A stretch of 13,386 nt of DNA from an uncultured Tissierellia bacterium. Lineage in GTDB: Bacteria > Bacillota > Clostridia > Tissierellales > Peptoniphilaceae. Below are positions 7,048 through 13,386 of the stretch, piece by piece (positions within the stretch are counted from its first letter, which is position 1; the number at the start of each line of letters is the position of its first letter). The stretch covers positions 1 through 13,386 of the forward strand of contig CABTWE010000014.1 in NCBI GenBank assembly GCA_902488465.1, written 5' to 3'. The notes beneath the pieces were generated by a model. The model saw only the letters and a program-made list of their open reading frames with translations. It was not told the DNA's origin and did not search any database. Made by a program: the position numbers and the translations under genes.

Positions 7048-7519
7048 CAAGCTTTACTAAATATGCTTCCATGTTCATGTATTTTGTTTTTACGATGTAT
7101 TTTATTCCAACTCTTACTTGTTCGCCGGTTGCCCAATAAGCGTCGCCGTCGTCTTTAAGAGTTGCTTCGATTGTAAATTTAACATCGTATTTTCCGGGCA
7201 CAACTTTGTTCACCCACTCGCCGTCAATTTCAAGCGGCTTTTCAGTCGGGGTTGATTCGATTTCAACAATTTTTCCGATCGGTCTTGTTCTGTCTGCCCA
7301 ATAAAGCATGTCGCCTTTGTGTAGCATTTGAACAGTCAAGTCGCGAACATCGCCGACTTCAAACGTGAGCTTGGCGTCATGCATCATCTGTGACTCGTCA
7401 GGCTTTGTGAAATATCTTTTTGCACCGAAAACGACTGCAAATATTAAAACCAAAACAATAATAAGGTCCAAAATATTTATTAGACCAAATAATTTACCTT
7501 CTTTATCAATAATTTTCAT
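7031..7519 (-). CDS. DUF4330-family membrane-anchored protein
   Basis: This 162-residue protein has a short N-terminal cytoplasmic stretch beginning MKIIDKEGKLFG, a typical DUF4330 opening. One membrane segment (about 14-34) follows, then an extracytoplasmic domain of about 125 residues that looks beta-rich. No lipobox or cleavage site is apparent, so it is probably a single-pass anchor. The start is ATG 7519, with GGAGGT 4 nt upstream; the frame is open to 7564, but that extension overlaps the promoter. Function is unknown. Being first in an operon with an O-antigen ligase-like protein suggests a part in making or exporting surface polysaccharide, perhaps as an assembly scaffold (inference). 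Confidence 0.8.
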   Translation of the reverse strand: MKIIDKEGKLFGLINILDLIIVLVLIFAVVFGAKRYFTKPDESQMMHDAKLTFEVGDVRDLTVQMLHKGDMLYWADRTRPIGKIVEIESTPTEKPLEIDGEWVNKVVPGKYDVKFTIEATLKDDGDAYWATGEQVRVGIKYIVKTKYMNMEAYLVKLDVYEK

Positions 7520-7546
7520 TGTTACCTCCAATAATTTTATATTTAT

Positions 7547-7575
7547 ATTGTATATTAAATCCATTTAAAAGTAAA
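7547..7575 (-). promoter_or_regulatory. Promoter of the DUF4330/O-antigen ligase operon
   Basis: Reading leftward, TTTACT (7570-7575, 4 of 6) and TACAAT (7547-7552, 5 of 6) are separated by 17 nt. The leader would be about 20 nt, ending at the GGAGGT site before ATG 7519. Confidence 0.55.
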
Positions 7576-7663
7576 GAAAATTCAATTTTTCGGAAAGTTA
7601 AGAAGTTTGTAATATTAGTTTAAACAAATGAGAAAAAATAAGGGTAATAATGATAATAGTGGG

Positions 7664-7721
7664 TATAATAATAAAGTGAATTAATTAAACTTAGTAAATT
7701 TAAAAAAATGATTTTTATAAT
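7664..7721 (+). promoter_or_regulatory. Two possible -10 boxes for the PIN-suf operon
   Basis: Perfect TATAAT hexamers occur at 7664-7669 and 7716-7721, upstream of ATG 7742. Neither has a convincing -35 at 16-18 nt. The region upstream is A- and purine-rich, with near-repeats of GGGTAATAATGATAATA and GGGTATAATAATAA. A weak -35 is what one expects of a promoter that needs an activator, but AT-richness alone could explain both boxes. Confidence 0.4.
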
Positions 7722-7724
7722 CAT
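7708..7724 (+). promoter_or_regulatory. Inverted repeat overlapping the downstream -10 box
   Basis: ATGATT (7708-7713) and AATCAT (7719-7724) are perfect inverted 6-mers around TTTAT. The right arm overlaps the TATAAT at 7716-7721, a typical position for a repressor operator controlling the iron-sulfur operon. I cannot match it to a known regulator such as an Rrf2-family protein. Confidence 0.35.
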
Positions 7725-7741
7725 GCAAATGAGGTGATTTA

Positions 7742-8308
7742 ATGTTAATATATGTAGATACAGAAAACATGGAGGCCAATTGGGTTGACGTTCTTCCATA
7801 TTTGAAAGAGAACGATACTATATATGTATTTTATACTAAAAATTCCAAAGGGCTTGATATTGGAAAGCTGGATCTTATAAGAAATGCGAGCGCAAATATA
7901 ATACTTCTTCCGGCATCGACCGGAGACAACGCTCTCGACTTTGTACTTTCAAGTCAGCTTGGAAACAAAATCGATGACGCAAAAGTTCATATTATATTAA
8001 GTGGCGATAACGGTTATACACCGCTTGTGAAATTTTGGGAAGAGAAAGCGGAAATATTTCTCATTTCCGACATTGAACAGGTGATAGAATATATAAAAAC
8101 CGGCACAATGCCAAAGGCAAAACCGCTTCCGAGCGGAAGGCTTGTAATGGATATTGAAATGCCGGAAGAGCAAAGAAGACAAGTTCAAAGCGTCCTCGAC
8201 AAAGTCGGAAACGGCGATTTGAATGCAATATATCAAAGCTTAATAAAAGCTTTCGGACAAGAAGAAGGACTTGGACTTTATAAAGAAATTCGTTCAAGAA
8301 TAAGATAA
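7742..8308 (+). CDS. PIN-like (NYN/PIN-type) domain protein, putative ribonuclease
   Basis: This 188-residue protein has the acidic motif layout of PIN/NYN metal-dependent nucleases. VDTENM comes first (D6, E8), then GDNALDFVLSSQLG at 61-74 (D62, D66), then LSGDNGYTPLVKFW at 86-99 (D89). These acidic groups would bind Mg or Mn to cut RNA. After about residue 120 comes a Pro/Lys-containing linker and a roughly 50-residue helical C-terminal region (about 140-188), possibly an RNA- or protein-binding module, which I do not recognise. GAGGTGA (7731-7737) lies 4 nt before the ATG. Only 10 nt separate it from sufC, whose ribosome binding site overlaps the stop codon, so it is the first gene of the suf operon. 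No antitoxin-like partner is adjacent, which argues against a toxin role. The nuclease assignment rests on motifs and is untested. Confidence 0.72.
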   Translation: MLIYVDTENMEANWVDVLPYLKENDTIYVFYTKNSKGLDIGKLDLIRNASANIILLPASTGDNALDFVLSSQLGNKIDDAKVHIILSGDNGYTPLVKFWEEKAEIFLISDIEQVIEYIKTGTMPKAKPLPSGRLVMDIEMPEEQRRQVQSVLDKVGNGDLNAIYQSLIKAFGQEEGLGLYKEIRSRIR

Positions 8309-8318
8309 GGAGAATTAT

Positions 8319-9053
8319 ATGTTATTATCTATTAAAGATTTATACGCAGGAGTAGAGGATAAAAAGATTTTAAACGGAGTAAACCTCGATGTAAACAAAG
8401 GTGAAGTTCACGTAATAATGGGACCGAACGGAAGCGGAAAGAGTACCCTTGCAAATGTAATCATGAACACCGGCGGATATACTGTTGACTCCGGAAAAAT
8501 TATATTCAAAGACGAAGATATTACAAATTTGGAAACAGATAAAAGAGCACGCATGGGAATTTTCATGAGCTATCAAGCACCTGTTGAAATTCCTGGTGTA
8601 ACTTTGGAATCTTTTATAAGAGCTGCCCTCACACAAAGAGACGGCGAAGCTCCGGGATTTTTTGAACTTAGAGATGAAATGGATGAAATGATGGACGAGC
8701 TCCACATGGACAAGTCCTACAAAGACAGATATGTAAACGTCGGATTTTCAGGCGGTGAAAGAAAGAAGAGTGAAATCCTTCAACTTTTAATGCTAAACCC
8801 TGACCTTGCACTTCTCGACGAAACAGACTCGGGTCTTGACGTCGATGCAGTTGACGTTGTCGGTCAAGGCATCAAAAAATTCACAGAAGATAAAAACAAA
8901 AGTATAATTGTAATTACACACCATCACGAAATTTTGAAATATATCAAAGCGGATTATGTTCACGTTATAGTCGACGGAACAATTGTTACAACCGGCGACG
9001 ACAGCTTGATGGACAAAATTGACAAGGAAGGCTTTCAAGAATATAGGAGGTAA
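8319..9053 (+). CDS. sufC: Fe-S cluster assembly ATPase SufC
   Basis: SufC is the soluble ABC-type ATPase of the SufBCD scaffold; ATP binding and dimerisation reshape SufB and SufD so that a nascent Fe-S cluster can form. At 244 residues it is normal length. Visible motifs are Walker A GPNGSGKST (35-43), the Q-loop at Q86 in SYQAPVEIPGV, signature FSGGERKK (143-150), Walker B LALLDETD (163-170), D-loop SGLD (171-174) and the H-loop histidine in ITHHHEI (199-205). The SYQAPVEIPGV and ERKKSEILQ stretches are characteristic of SufC rather than transporter ATPases. The last two codons, AGG AGG, double as the ribosome binding site of sufB. Confidence 0.97.
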   Translation: MLLSIKDLYAGVEDKKILNGVNLDVNKGEVHVIMGPNGSGKSTLANVIMNTGGYTVDSGKIIFKDEDITNLETDKRARMGIFMSYQAPVEIPGVTLESFIRAALTQRDGEAPGFFELRDEMDEMMDELHMDKSYKDRYVNVGFSGGERKKSEILQLLMLNPDLALLDETDSGLDVDAVDVVGQGIKKFTEDKNKSIIVITHHHEILKYIKADYVHVIVDGTIVTTGDDSLMDKIDKEGFQEYRR

Positions 9054-9054
9054 T

Positions 9055-10461
9055 ATGGCTAAGAGAACAAAAGTCGATGATATAGATAGAGGTATATACG
9101 ACACTATATCCGATGTTAAATACAAAAAGAAACTCGATGCCGGACTTACCAAAGAAATCACAGATAAGATAAGCGCTGAAAAAGGCGAGCCGACATGGAT
9201 GAGAGATTTGAGAAGAGAAGCGGTTGACATTTTCTATGAACTGGAAAATCCTGTTTGGGGTCCGGACCTTTCTGAAGTCGACCTCGAAAATATCGTCACA
9301 TATATAAGTCCGGATGTGGAAATGGAAGACGACTGGTCAAAAGTTCCGACCGAAATAAAATCCATGTTCGACAAACTTGGAATTCCGGAAGCGGAAAAAG
9401 AAAATCTTTTGAGCGGAGTCGGAGCACAATATGACTCGGAAGTTGTTTATCACAACGTTCAAAAAGAACTCACAGATCAAGGTGTAATCTTTCTAGATTT
9501 CGATACGGCTGTAAAAGAATATCCGGATATCGTAAGAAAATATTTTCAAAAAGCAATTTCTCCTAAACTCCACAAATATGCCGCACTTCACTATGCGGTT
9601 TGGAGCGGTGGAACATTTGTTTATGTGCCGAAGGGCGTTCATGTTGAAGTGCCTCTTCAAACATACTACAGACTCAATGCTCCGGGAGCGGGACAATTTG
9701 AACACACAATGATAATTGTCGATGAAGGCGGTTCATGCAGATTCATAGAAGGCTGTTCCGCACCGAAATACAATGTTTTAAATATTCACGCCGGTTCGGT
9801 CGAACTTTTTGTTGAAAAGAACGCAAAATTAAATTTCACATCGATTGAAAACTGGTCAAGAAACATGTACAACTTAAACACAAAACGTGCAGTTGTAGAA
9901 GAAAACGGCAGAATGGAATGGGTCGGCGGTTCGTTTGGCTCAAAAGTCAGCATGCTTTATCCGGGAACGCTTTTAAACGGTGAAGGTGCTGTCACAGACA
10001 ACGTCACACTCACATTTGCAGGAAGCGGACAAAATATTGAAAACGGCGCACAAATCATTCACAATGCCAAAAACACAATGAGTAATATCGACTCGAGATC
10101 CATTTCAAAATCGGGCGGTGTTAGTGTATACAGAGGACTTGTTAAAATTCTTCCGCATGCAACCGGCTCAAAAAGCTCAGGTTCGTGCGAAAGCTTGATG
10201 CTCGACGATCAATCGAGAGCGGACACAATTCCTGTAATTGTAAATGAATGTAGAGATGCCGTTGTCGGACATGAAGCATCGATCGGAAGAGTTGATGAAG
10301 AAGTTGTAAACTACATGATGAGCAGAGGCATAAGCGAAGTTGAGGCAAGAGCGATGATTGTCAGAGGATTTGCAGATCCTATCGCAAGAGAACTTCCGCT
10401 TGAATATGCGGTTGAAATGAACAACCTTATAAATCTTGAATTGGAAGGAACGGTGGGTTAG
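9055..10461 (+). CDS. sufB: Fe-S cluster scaffold SufB
   Basis: SufB is the main scaffold subunit of SufBCD, receiving sulfur and iron to assemble clusters. The protein is 468 residues, normal for the family. An N-terminal helical region (to about 125) is followed by the right-handed beta-helix core and a C-terminal helical segment containing MMSRGISEVEARAMIVRGF. Landmarks are IEGCSAP (231-237, with C228 and C234), SKSGGVSVYRGLVK (351-364), SCESLMLDDQSRADTIP (377-393) and GHEASIGRV (405-413). The position matching the E. coli acceptor cysteine C405 is serine here (S387), as I recall for Bacillus-type SufB. The start is ATG 9055, 5 nt after AGGAGG (9045-9050); the open frame extends 12 codons further up inside sufC, without support. 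It is 1 nt from sufC and abuts sufD. Confidence 0.97.
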   Translation: MAKRTKVDDIDRGIYDTISDVKYKKKLDAGLTKEITDKISAEKGEPTWMRDLRREAVDIFYELENPVWGPDLSEVDLENIVTYISPDVEMEDDWSKVPTEIKSMFDKLGIPEAEKENLLSGVGAQYDSEVVYHNVQKELTDQGVIFLDFDTAVKEYPDIVRKYFQKAISPKLHKYAALHYAVWSGGTFVYVPKGVHVEVPLQTYYRLNAPGAGQFEHTMIIVDEGGSCRFIEGCSAPKYNVLNIHAGSVELFVEKNAKLNFTSIENWSRNMYNLNTKRAVVEENGRMEWVGGSFGSKVSMLYPGTLLNGEGAVTDNVTLTFAGSGQNIENGAQIIHNAKNTMSNIDSRSISKSGGVSVYRGLVKILPHATGSKSSGSCESLMLDDQSRADTIPVIVNECRDAVVGHEASIGRVDEEVVNYMMSRGISEVEARAMIVRGFADPIARELPLEYAVEMNNLINLELEGTVG

Positions 10462-11397
10462 ATGACAGAAGCGATAAAAGTAAATGAACTGGAGTTTAAA
10501 ACATTTAACTACCTTGGTGTTAATGAAAAAATAGTTGAGGACGAAAAACTTGTCAAAGTGCTCAAGTTTTTGGATGGTGACTTCGGACAAGAAGTAGTTC
10601 TCAAAGATAAATCTCAAATTACGACAGAGTACGATGAAATGAACGGCTTTGCCATAAACAGAGACAATTTTGTTATAAAAGAAGATAATCCGATGGAGTT
10701 TGGAATGATCATGATGGGTGAAATGCACCAAGCACACAATTTCAAAATTCGTCTCGAAAAAAATGCACGTGCAAAAGTATACCTGTTATATGATATGTAT
10801 AACAGCGACCTTGTCGGAAACTACGACATTGAAATCGGGGAAAATGCAAAGCTCGAAATTGCACCGGTGTTTTTGAAAGGTGCACGCACAATTCTGGACA
10901 TCCAAATCCACTTAAAAGGTGAAAATTCACAAATTCACATGGAAGGCGGATATGTTGTCGGAAGCCACAGCGACATGGACATAAACATGTATGCGGAGCA
11001 CGACCACAAAGACACAAGCAGCCTTCTTAACATGAATGGCATCTTGATGGACGGTGCAAAAAAGAACTACAAATACACAATTGACTTTCCGCGCGGCTCA
11101 TCGGGTTCAAAGGGAATCGAAAGCGAAAAAACGACAGCTCTCTCAGACAATTTTAAAAACACAGTTGTGCCGGTTCTTTTGGTAGGCGAAGACATGATCG
11201 AAGCGGAACACGGTGCACAACTCACAGAGCCGGATCCGGAAAAACTCGACTACATCTACTCCAGAGGAATCGACAAAAAAATGGCTGAATTTATGGTCGT
11301 CGAAGCGGAACTTTCGAACTCAATCGACATGTTCAACGACAAGGGTAGAGAATATATATTTGAACGACTAGAAGATATATTTTTAGGTGATAAATAA
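10462..11397 (+). CDS. sufD: Fe-S cluster assembly protein SufD (short form)
   Basis: SufD is the SufB paralogue that pairs with it and with two SufC subunits, and it is needed for iron entry. The C-terminal half shows the family pattern, with AEHGAQLTEPDPEKLDYIYSRGI (248-270) matching the HGA-SRGI region. H250 corresponds to the histidine reported as important in E. coli SufD, while the neighbouring cysteine is alanine. At 311 residues it is well short of the 420-440 of E. coli or Bacillus SufD; the shortening is in the N-terminal helical part, while the beta-helix core is present. It contains no cysteine at all. The ATG follows the sufB stop with no gap; GGTGGG at 10451-10456 is a weak ribosome binding site, so coupling to sufB is likely. 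Confidence 0.93.
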   Translation: MTEAIKVNELEFKTFNYLGVNEKIVEDEKLVKVLKFLDGDFGQEVVLKDKSQITTEYDEMNGFAINRDNFVIKEDNPMEFGMIMMGEMHQAHNFKIRLEKNARAKVYLLYDMYNSDLVGNYDIEIGENAKLEIAPVFLKGARTILDIQIHLKGENSQIHMEGGYVVGSHSDMDINMYAEHDHKDTSSLLNMNGILMDGAKKNYKYTIDFPRGSSGSKGIESEKTTALSDNFKNTVVPVLLVGEDMIEAEHGAQLTEPDPEKLDYIYSRGIDKKMAEFMVVEAELSNSIDMFNDKGREYIFERLEDIFLGDK

Positions 11398-12617
11398 TGA
11401 GTTTAAATCCAATTGAAATAAAAAAGGATTTTCCAATATTACAAACTGGAATCCACTACCTTGACAACGCCGCAACCACACAAAAGCCGCAACAAGTTAT
11501 AGACGCACTTGTGAAATATTACCTTATGGACAATGCAAACCCTCATCGCTCGGCACACAAACTCGGGCAAAGGGCAACGGAAGACTATGAAAACGCACGG
11601 GAAACGGTAAGAAACTTTATAAACGCAAAAAAAGTAGAACAAATTGTGTTCACAAAAAATGCAACAGAAGCTTTAAACATCTTGACGAACTCATTTCTCT
11701 ACACATTAAAACCGGGCGACGAAATTCTGATTACAATTGCAGAACATCATGCAAACTTTGTAAGCTGGCAAGAAGTTGCGAAAAAAACGGGAGCAAAACT
11801 CGTAATATCGTATCTAAATGAAGACAGGAGCTTAAACCTCGATGAACTCATGGGAAAAATAAACAAAAACACAAAAGTCTTTTCATTTCAAGAAGCGTCA
11901 AACGTTACCGGATACATCGTCGATGCGAAAGCACTTATAAAAGAAATTCGCGAAAAATGCGACGCCACAATAATAGTTGACGGCAGCCAAAGCGTTCCGA
12001 ACAAAAAAACAGACGTCTCCGAAATGGACTGTGACTTCTTTGTTTTCAGCGGACATAAGCTCCTCGCTCCGATGGGCATCGGCGTACTCTACGGAAAACT
12101 TGAAAAACTGAACAAACTGCCGGCACTACTTTTCGGCGGCGACATGATTGAATATGTATATGAAAATGAAGCCACATACCTCGAAGCACCTTTCAGATTT
12201 GAAGGGGGCACACAAAACGTCGGTGGGGCAGTCGGACTTGCAAGGGCAATCAAATACCTCGAAGAAATCGGCATGGACAACATCCATCAATATGAACTCG
12301 AAATTGCAAAAAATGCCTATGAAAAACTTAGCAACATCGAAGGCGTACAGCTCTATACAACCTCAAACGAATCGAAATCGGCAGTGCTGTCGTTTAACAT
12401 CGAAGGTGCTCACCCACATGACATTGCAACAATCCTCGACTCGAGAGACATCATGATTCGAAGCGGCCACCACTGTGCGCAACCGCTCCACAGATATCTC
12501 GGCAGACCTTTTAGCGCAAGAGCGTCATTCTACATCTACAACACAATGGATGAAATCGACGAACTCGTTAAGGGAATAGAACATGTTAAGGAGGTCTTGC
12601 AACTTGGAACTAGATAG
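11397..12617 (+). CDS. sufS: Cysteine desulfurase SufS
   Basis: SufS is the PLP-dependent group II cysteine desulfurase that converts cysteine to alanine and keeps the sulfur as a persulfide on its own cysteine. It is 406 residues, standard for SufS. The PLP lysine is K221 in VFSGHKLLAPMGIGVLYG, the PLP-stacking histidine lies in AEHHANFVSW (116-124), and the catalytic cysteine is C360 in the compact RSGHHCAQP loop (355-363) that separates SufS from IscS/NifS types. YLDNAATTQKP near the N-terminus is also typical. Its ATG overlaps the sufD stop by one base (TAATG), with AGGTGA 6 nt upstream. SufU, encoded next, is the expected sulfur acceptor. Confidence 0.97.
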   Translation: MSLNPIEIKKDFPILQTGIHYLDNAATTQKPQQVIDALVKYYLMDNANPHRSAHKLGQRATEDYENARETVRNFINAKKVEQIVFTKNATEALNILTNSFLYTLKPGDEILITIAEHHANFVSWQEVAKKTGAKLVISYLNEDRSLNLDELMGKINKNTKVFSFQEASNVTGYIVDAKALIKEIREKCDATIIVDGSQSVPNKKTDVSEMDCDFFVFSGHKLLAPMGIGVLYGKLEKLNKLPALLFGGDMIEYVYENEATYLEAPFRFEGGTQNVGGAVGLARAIKYLEEIGMDNIHQYELEIAKNAYEKLSNIEGVQLYTTSNESKSAVLSFNIEGAHPHDIATILDSRDIMIRSGHHCAQPLHRYLGRPFSARASFYIYNTMDEIDELVKGIEHVKEVLQLGTR

Positions 12618-13029
12618 CATATACACCGAACTGATACTTCACGCATCTTCGGATAAAAAGAACTTTCGAAAAATTGAAAATCCGGACATCGAAGAACTTG
12701 GACATAATCCGTCTTGCGGTGATGAACTCACAATCTACGCAAAAATAAATGACGGCAAAATTGTAGACGCAAGCTTCACCGGCGAAGGCTGCGCAATTAG
12801 TAAAGCCTCGACCTCGCTCATGATTGACGTCATAAAAGGTAAAACCGTCGACGAAGCAAAAGAAATCATCTCCATTTTCTTAAACATGATCCGCGGTGAA
12901 GAACTTACGAAAGATGAACTCAAAAAACTTAAAGACGCCCGCGTCTTTGAAGGCATAAAAAAACTCCCGGCAAGGGTGAAGTGTGCGACGTTGAGCTGGC
13001 ACACTATGGAAAACCTGCTTGAAAAATAG
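12604..13029 (+). CDS. sufU: Zinc-dependent sulfurtransferase SufU
   Basis: SufU is an IscU-like zinc protein that accepts persulfide sulfur from SufS and passes it to SufB. The ligand set is intact: NPSCGD (C38, D40), GEGCAISKAS (C63) and RVKCATLSW (C127), close to the Bacillus positions 41, 43, 66 and 128. About 20 residues of the SufU-type insertion precede C127. I choose TTG 12604, giving 141 residues, because AAGGAGG (12588-12594) lies 9 nt before it. The upstream in-frame ATG (12583) would place the ribosome binding site inside the gene. It overlaps the end of sufS by 14 nt. The usual HYKNPRN-type motif after the first helix is replaced by HASSDKKNFRKI, an odd N-terminus for the family. 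It is the last gene of the operon. Confidence 0.93.
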   Translation: MELDSIYTELILHASSDKKNFRKIENPDIEELGHNPSCGDELTIYAKINDGKIVDASFTGEGCAISKASTSLMIDVIKGKTVDEAKEIISIFLNMIRGEELTKDELKKLKDARVFEGIKKLPARVKCATLSWHTMENLLEK

Positions 13030-13048
13030 GTATTAAAATTTGCGGTCT

Positions 13049-13198
13049 AATTTGCGAATTGTTTTGTAGAAAATAGCAAACGCCGCCGTAGCGGGATGGC
13101 ATACGTTGTGACGTAAGGAACAACGATGTCCTCCCGCAAAACCTGCGCAATCAAAAATTGCATTTACGGCGCATTTCATCAAAATATCCTCGCAAATT
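13049..13198. repeat. 150-nt imperfect palindrome, possible structured RNA or MITE-like repeat
   Basis: This gene-free stretch after sufU folds on paper as a three-way junction. The closing stem pairs AATTTGCGA (13049-13057) with TCGCAAATT (13190-13198), TTTTG (13062-13066) with CAAAA (13180-13184), GAAA (13069-13072) with TTTC (13174-13177), and CGCCGTA (13084-13090) with TACGGCG (13165-13171). Inside are one long hairpin (13091-13137; about 17 bp, three bulges, 10-nt loop) and a small one (GCAAT 13147-13151 with ATTGC 13157-13161). A direct copy of AATTTGCG sits at 13037-13044. It lies between the sufU stop and the operon terminator, so it would be part of the suf mRNA 3' end. It may be a non-autonomous mobile repeat or a regulatory RNA; the strand is undetermined. 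Confidence 0.6.
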
Positions 13199-13210
13199 GT
13201 GTTGTTTATG

Positions 13211-13238
13211 AAAGAATCGGTTGCACCGGTTCTTTTTT
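13211..13238 (+). terminator. Terminator of the suf operon
   Basis: An 11-bp stem (13211-13221 with 13225-13235, core ATCGGT/ACCGGT with a G-T pair) has the 3-nt loop TGC and is followed by T residues up to 13238. It lies about 180 nt after the sufU stop, so the transcript carries a long 3' untranslated region. Confidence 0.85.
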
Positions 13239-13305
13239 GCTATTTATAAATACATATCTTCGCTCAACACGCTTCCTATATTTCTTCTACCCATTCTCCC
13301 TCTTG

Positions 13306-13383
13306 GCGGCGATACACCTTTTTATCTCATCTCACGACGAAATCAAAGATTTCTGTTCGATGGATAAAAAAACTGGTCGCCGC
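13306..13383. repeat. Second long palindrome at the right edge, perhaps incomplete
   Basis: GCGGCGA (13306-13312) pairs with TCGCCGC (13377-13383), TTTTTATC (13319-13326) with GATAAAAA (13363-13370), and GAAATC (13339-13344) with GATTTC (13348-13353) around an AAA loop. The structure may continue past the window. All three forward frames stay open for 30 or more codons here, but none has a start with a ribosome binding site, so I see no gene. Nothing further is recognised between 13239 and 13305. Confidence 0.45.
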
Positions 13384-13386
13384 TAC

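Noticed and set aside
7742..8308. PIN-like gene as a toxin-antitoxin module
   Set aside because: No small antitoxin-like gene is adjacent. The upstream 170 nt are promoter-like, and the downstream gene is sufC.
10210..10222. Loss of the SufB acceptor cysteine (serine at residue 387)
   Set aside because: From memory, Bacillus-type SufB also has serine at the position matching E. coli C405, so this looks like normal Gram-positive variation rather than a defect.
13030..13210. CRISPR array or tRNA in the region after sufU
   Set aside because: There are no regularly spaced direct repeats, and the fold has no cloverleaf with T-arm and anticodon features. The repeats are inverted, not direct.
13240..13386. 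Open frames of 30-48 codons on the forward strand up to the window edge
   Set aside because: All three frames are open over much of this T-rich stretch, no start codon with a ribosome binding site is present, and the sequence is palindromic. It is better explained as non-coding.

Overview
The window looks like a chromosomal stretch from a low-GC, anaerobic Gram-positive bacterium. AT-rich spacers, strong GGAGG-type ribosome binding sites, TTG starts, and a sufC-B-D-S-U cluster with SufU and no SufA all fit Clostridia or Tissierellia. A Peptoniphilaceae-like genome is my best guess, from protein style only; nothing here is a species marker.

Layout. (1) At 189-734 a lone GNAT acetyltransferase ends in an intrinsic terminator. 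(2) At 898-3394 a forward operon has its own promoter. It encodes a DUF1538 membrane protein made of two homologous halves, a soluble protein made of two fused P-II-like domains, and a thioredoxin-fold ArsC/Spx-family protein. Two forward terminators follow, the first probably bidirectional. (3) At 3452-5060 a reverse two-gene operon encodes a TIM-barrel-like protein (DUF7916-like) and a uroporphyrinogen-III C-methyltransferase. (4) At 5253-7519 a second reverse operon of overlapping genes encodes a DUF4330 membrane-anchored protein, a small membrane protein, and an O-antigen ligase/polymerase-family protein, probably for a surface polysaccharide. (5) A divergent, AT-rich promoter region lies at 7520-7741. 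(6) At 7742-13029 a tightly packed forward operon encodes a PIN-like nuclease followed by the complete SUF iron-sulfur assembly system (sufC, sufB, sufD, sufS, sufU). (7) At 13030-13386 there is a gene-free tail with a 150-nt palindromic element that can fold as a three-way junction, a strong terminator, and a second long palindrome at the window edge.

How the genes work together. SufS takes sulfur from cysteine and passes it to SufU. SufBCD builds Fe-S clusters using ATP hydrolysed by SufC. The membrane protein and the P-II-like protein are probably a transporter and its nucleotide- or ligand-responsive regulator, but the substrate cannot be read from the sequence.

The least expected features are the duplicated P-II protein with what looks like a leftover ribosome binding site and start codon in its linker, the PIN-like nuclease leading the suf operon, and the structured elements after sufU. 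Several translation starts were chosen downstream of the longest open frame because the ribosome binding sites demand it.
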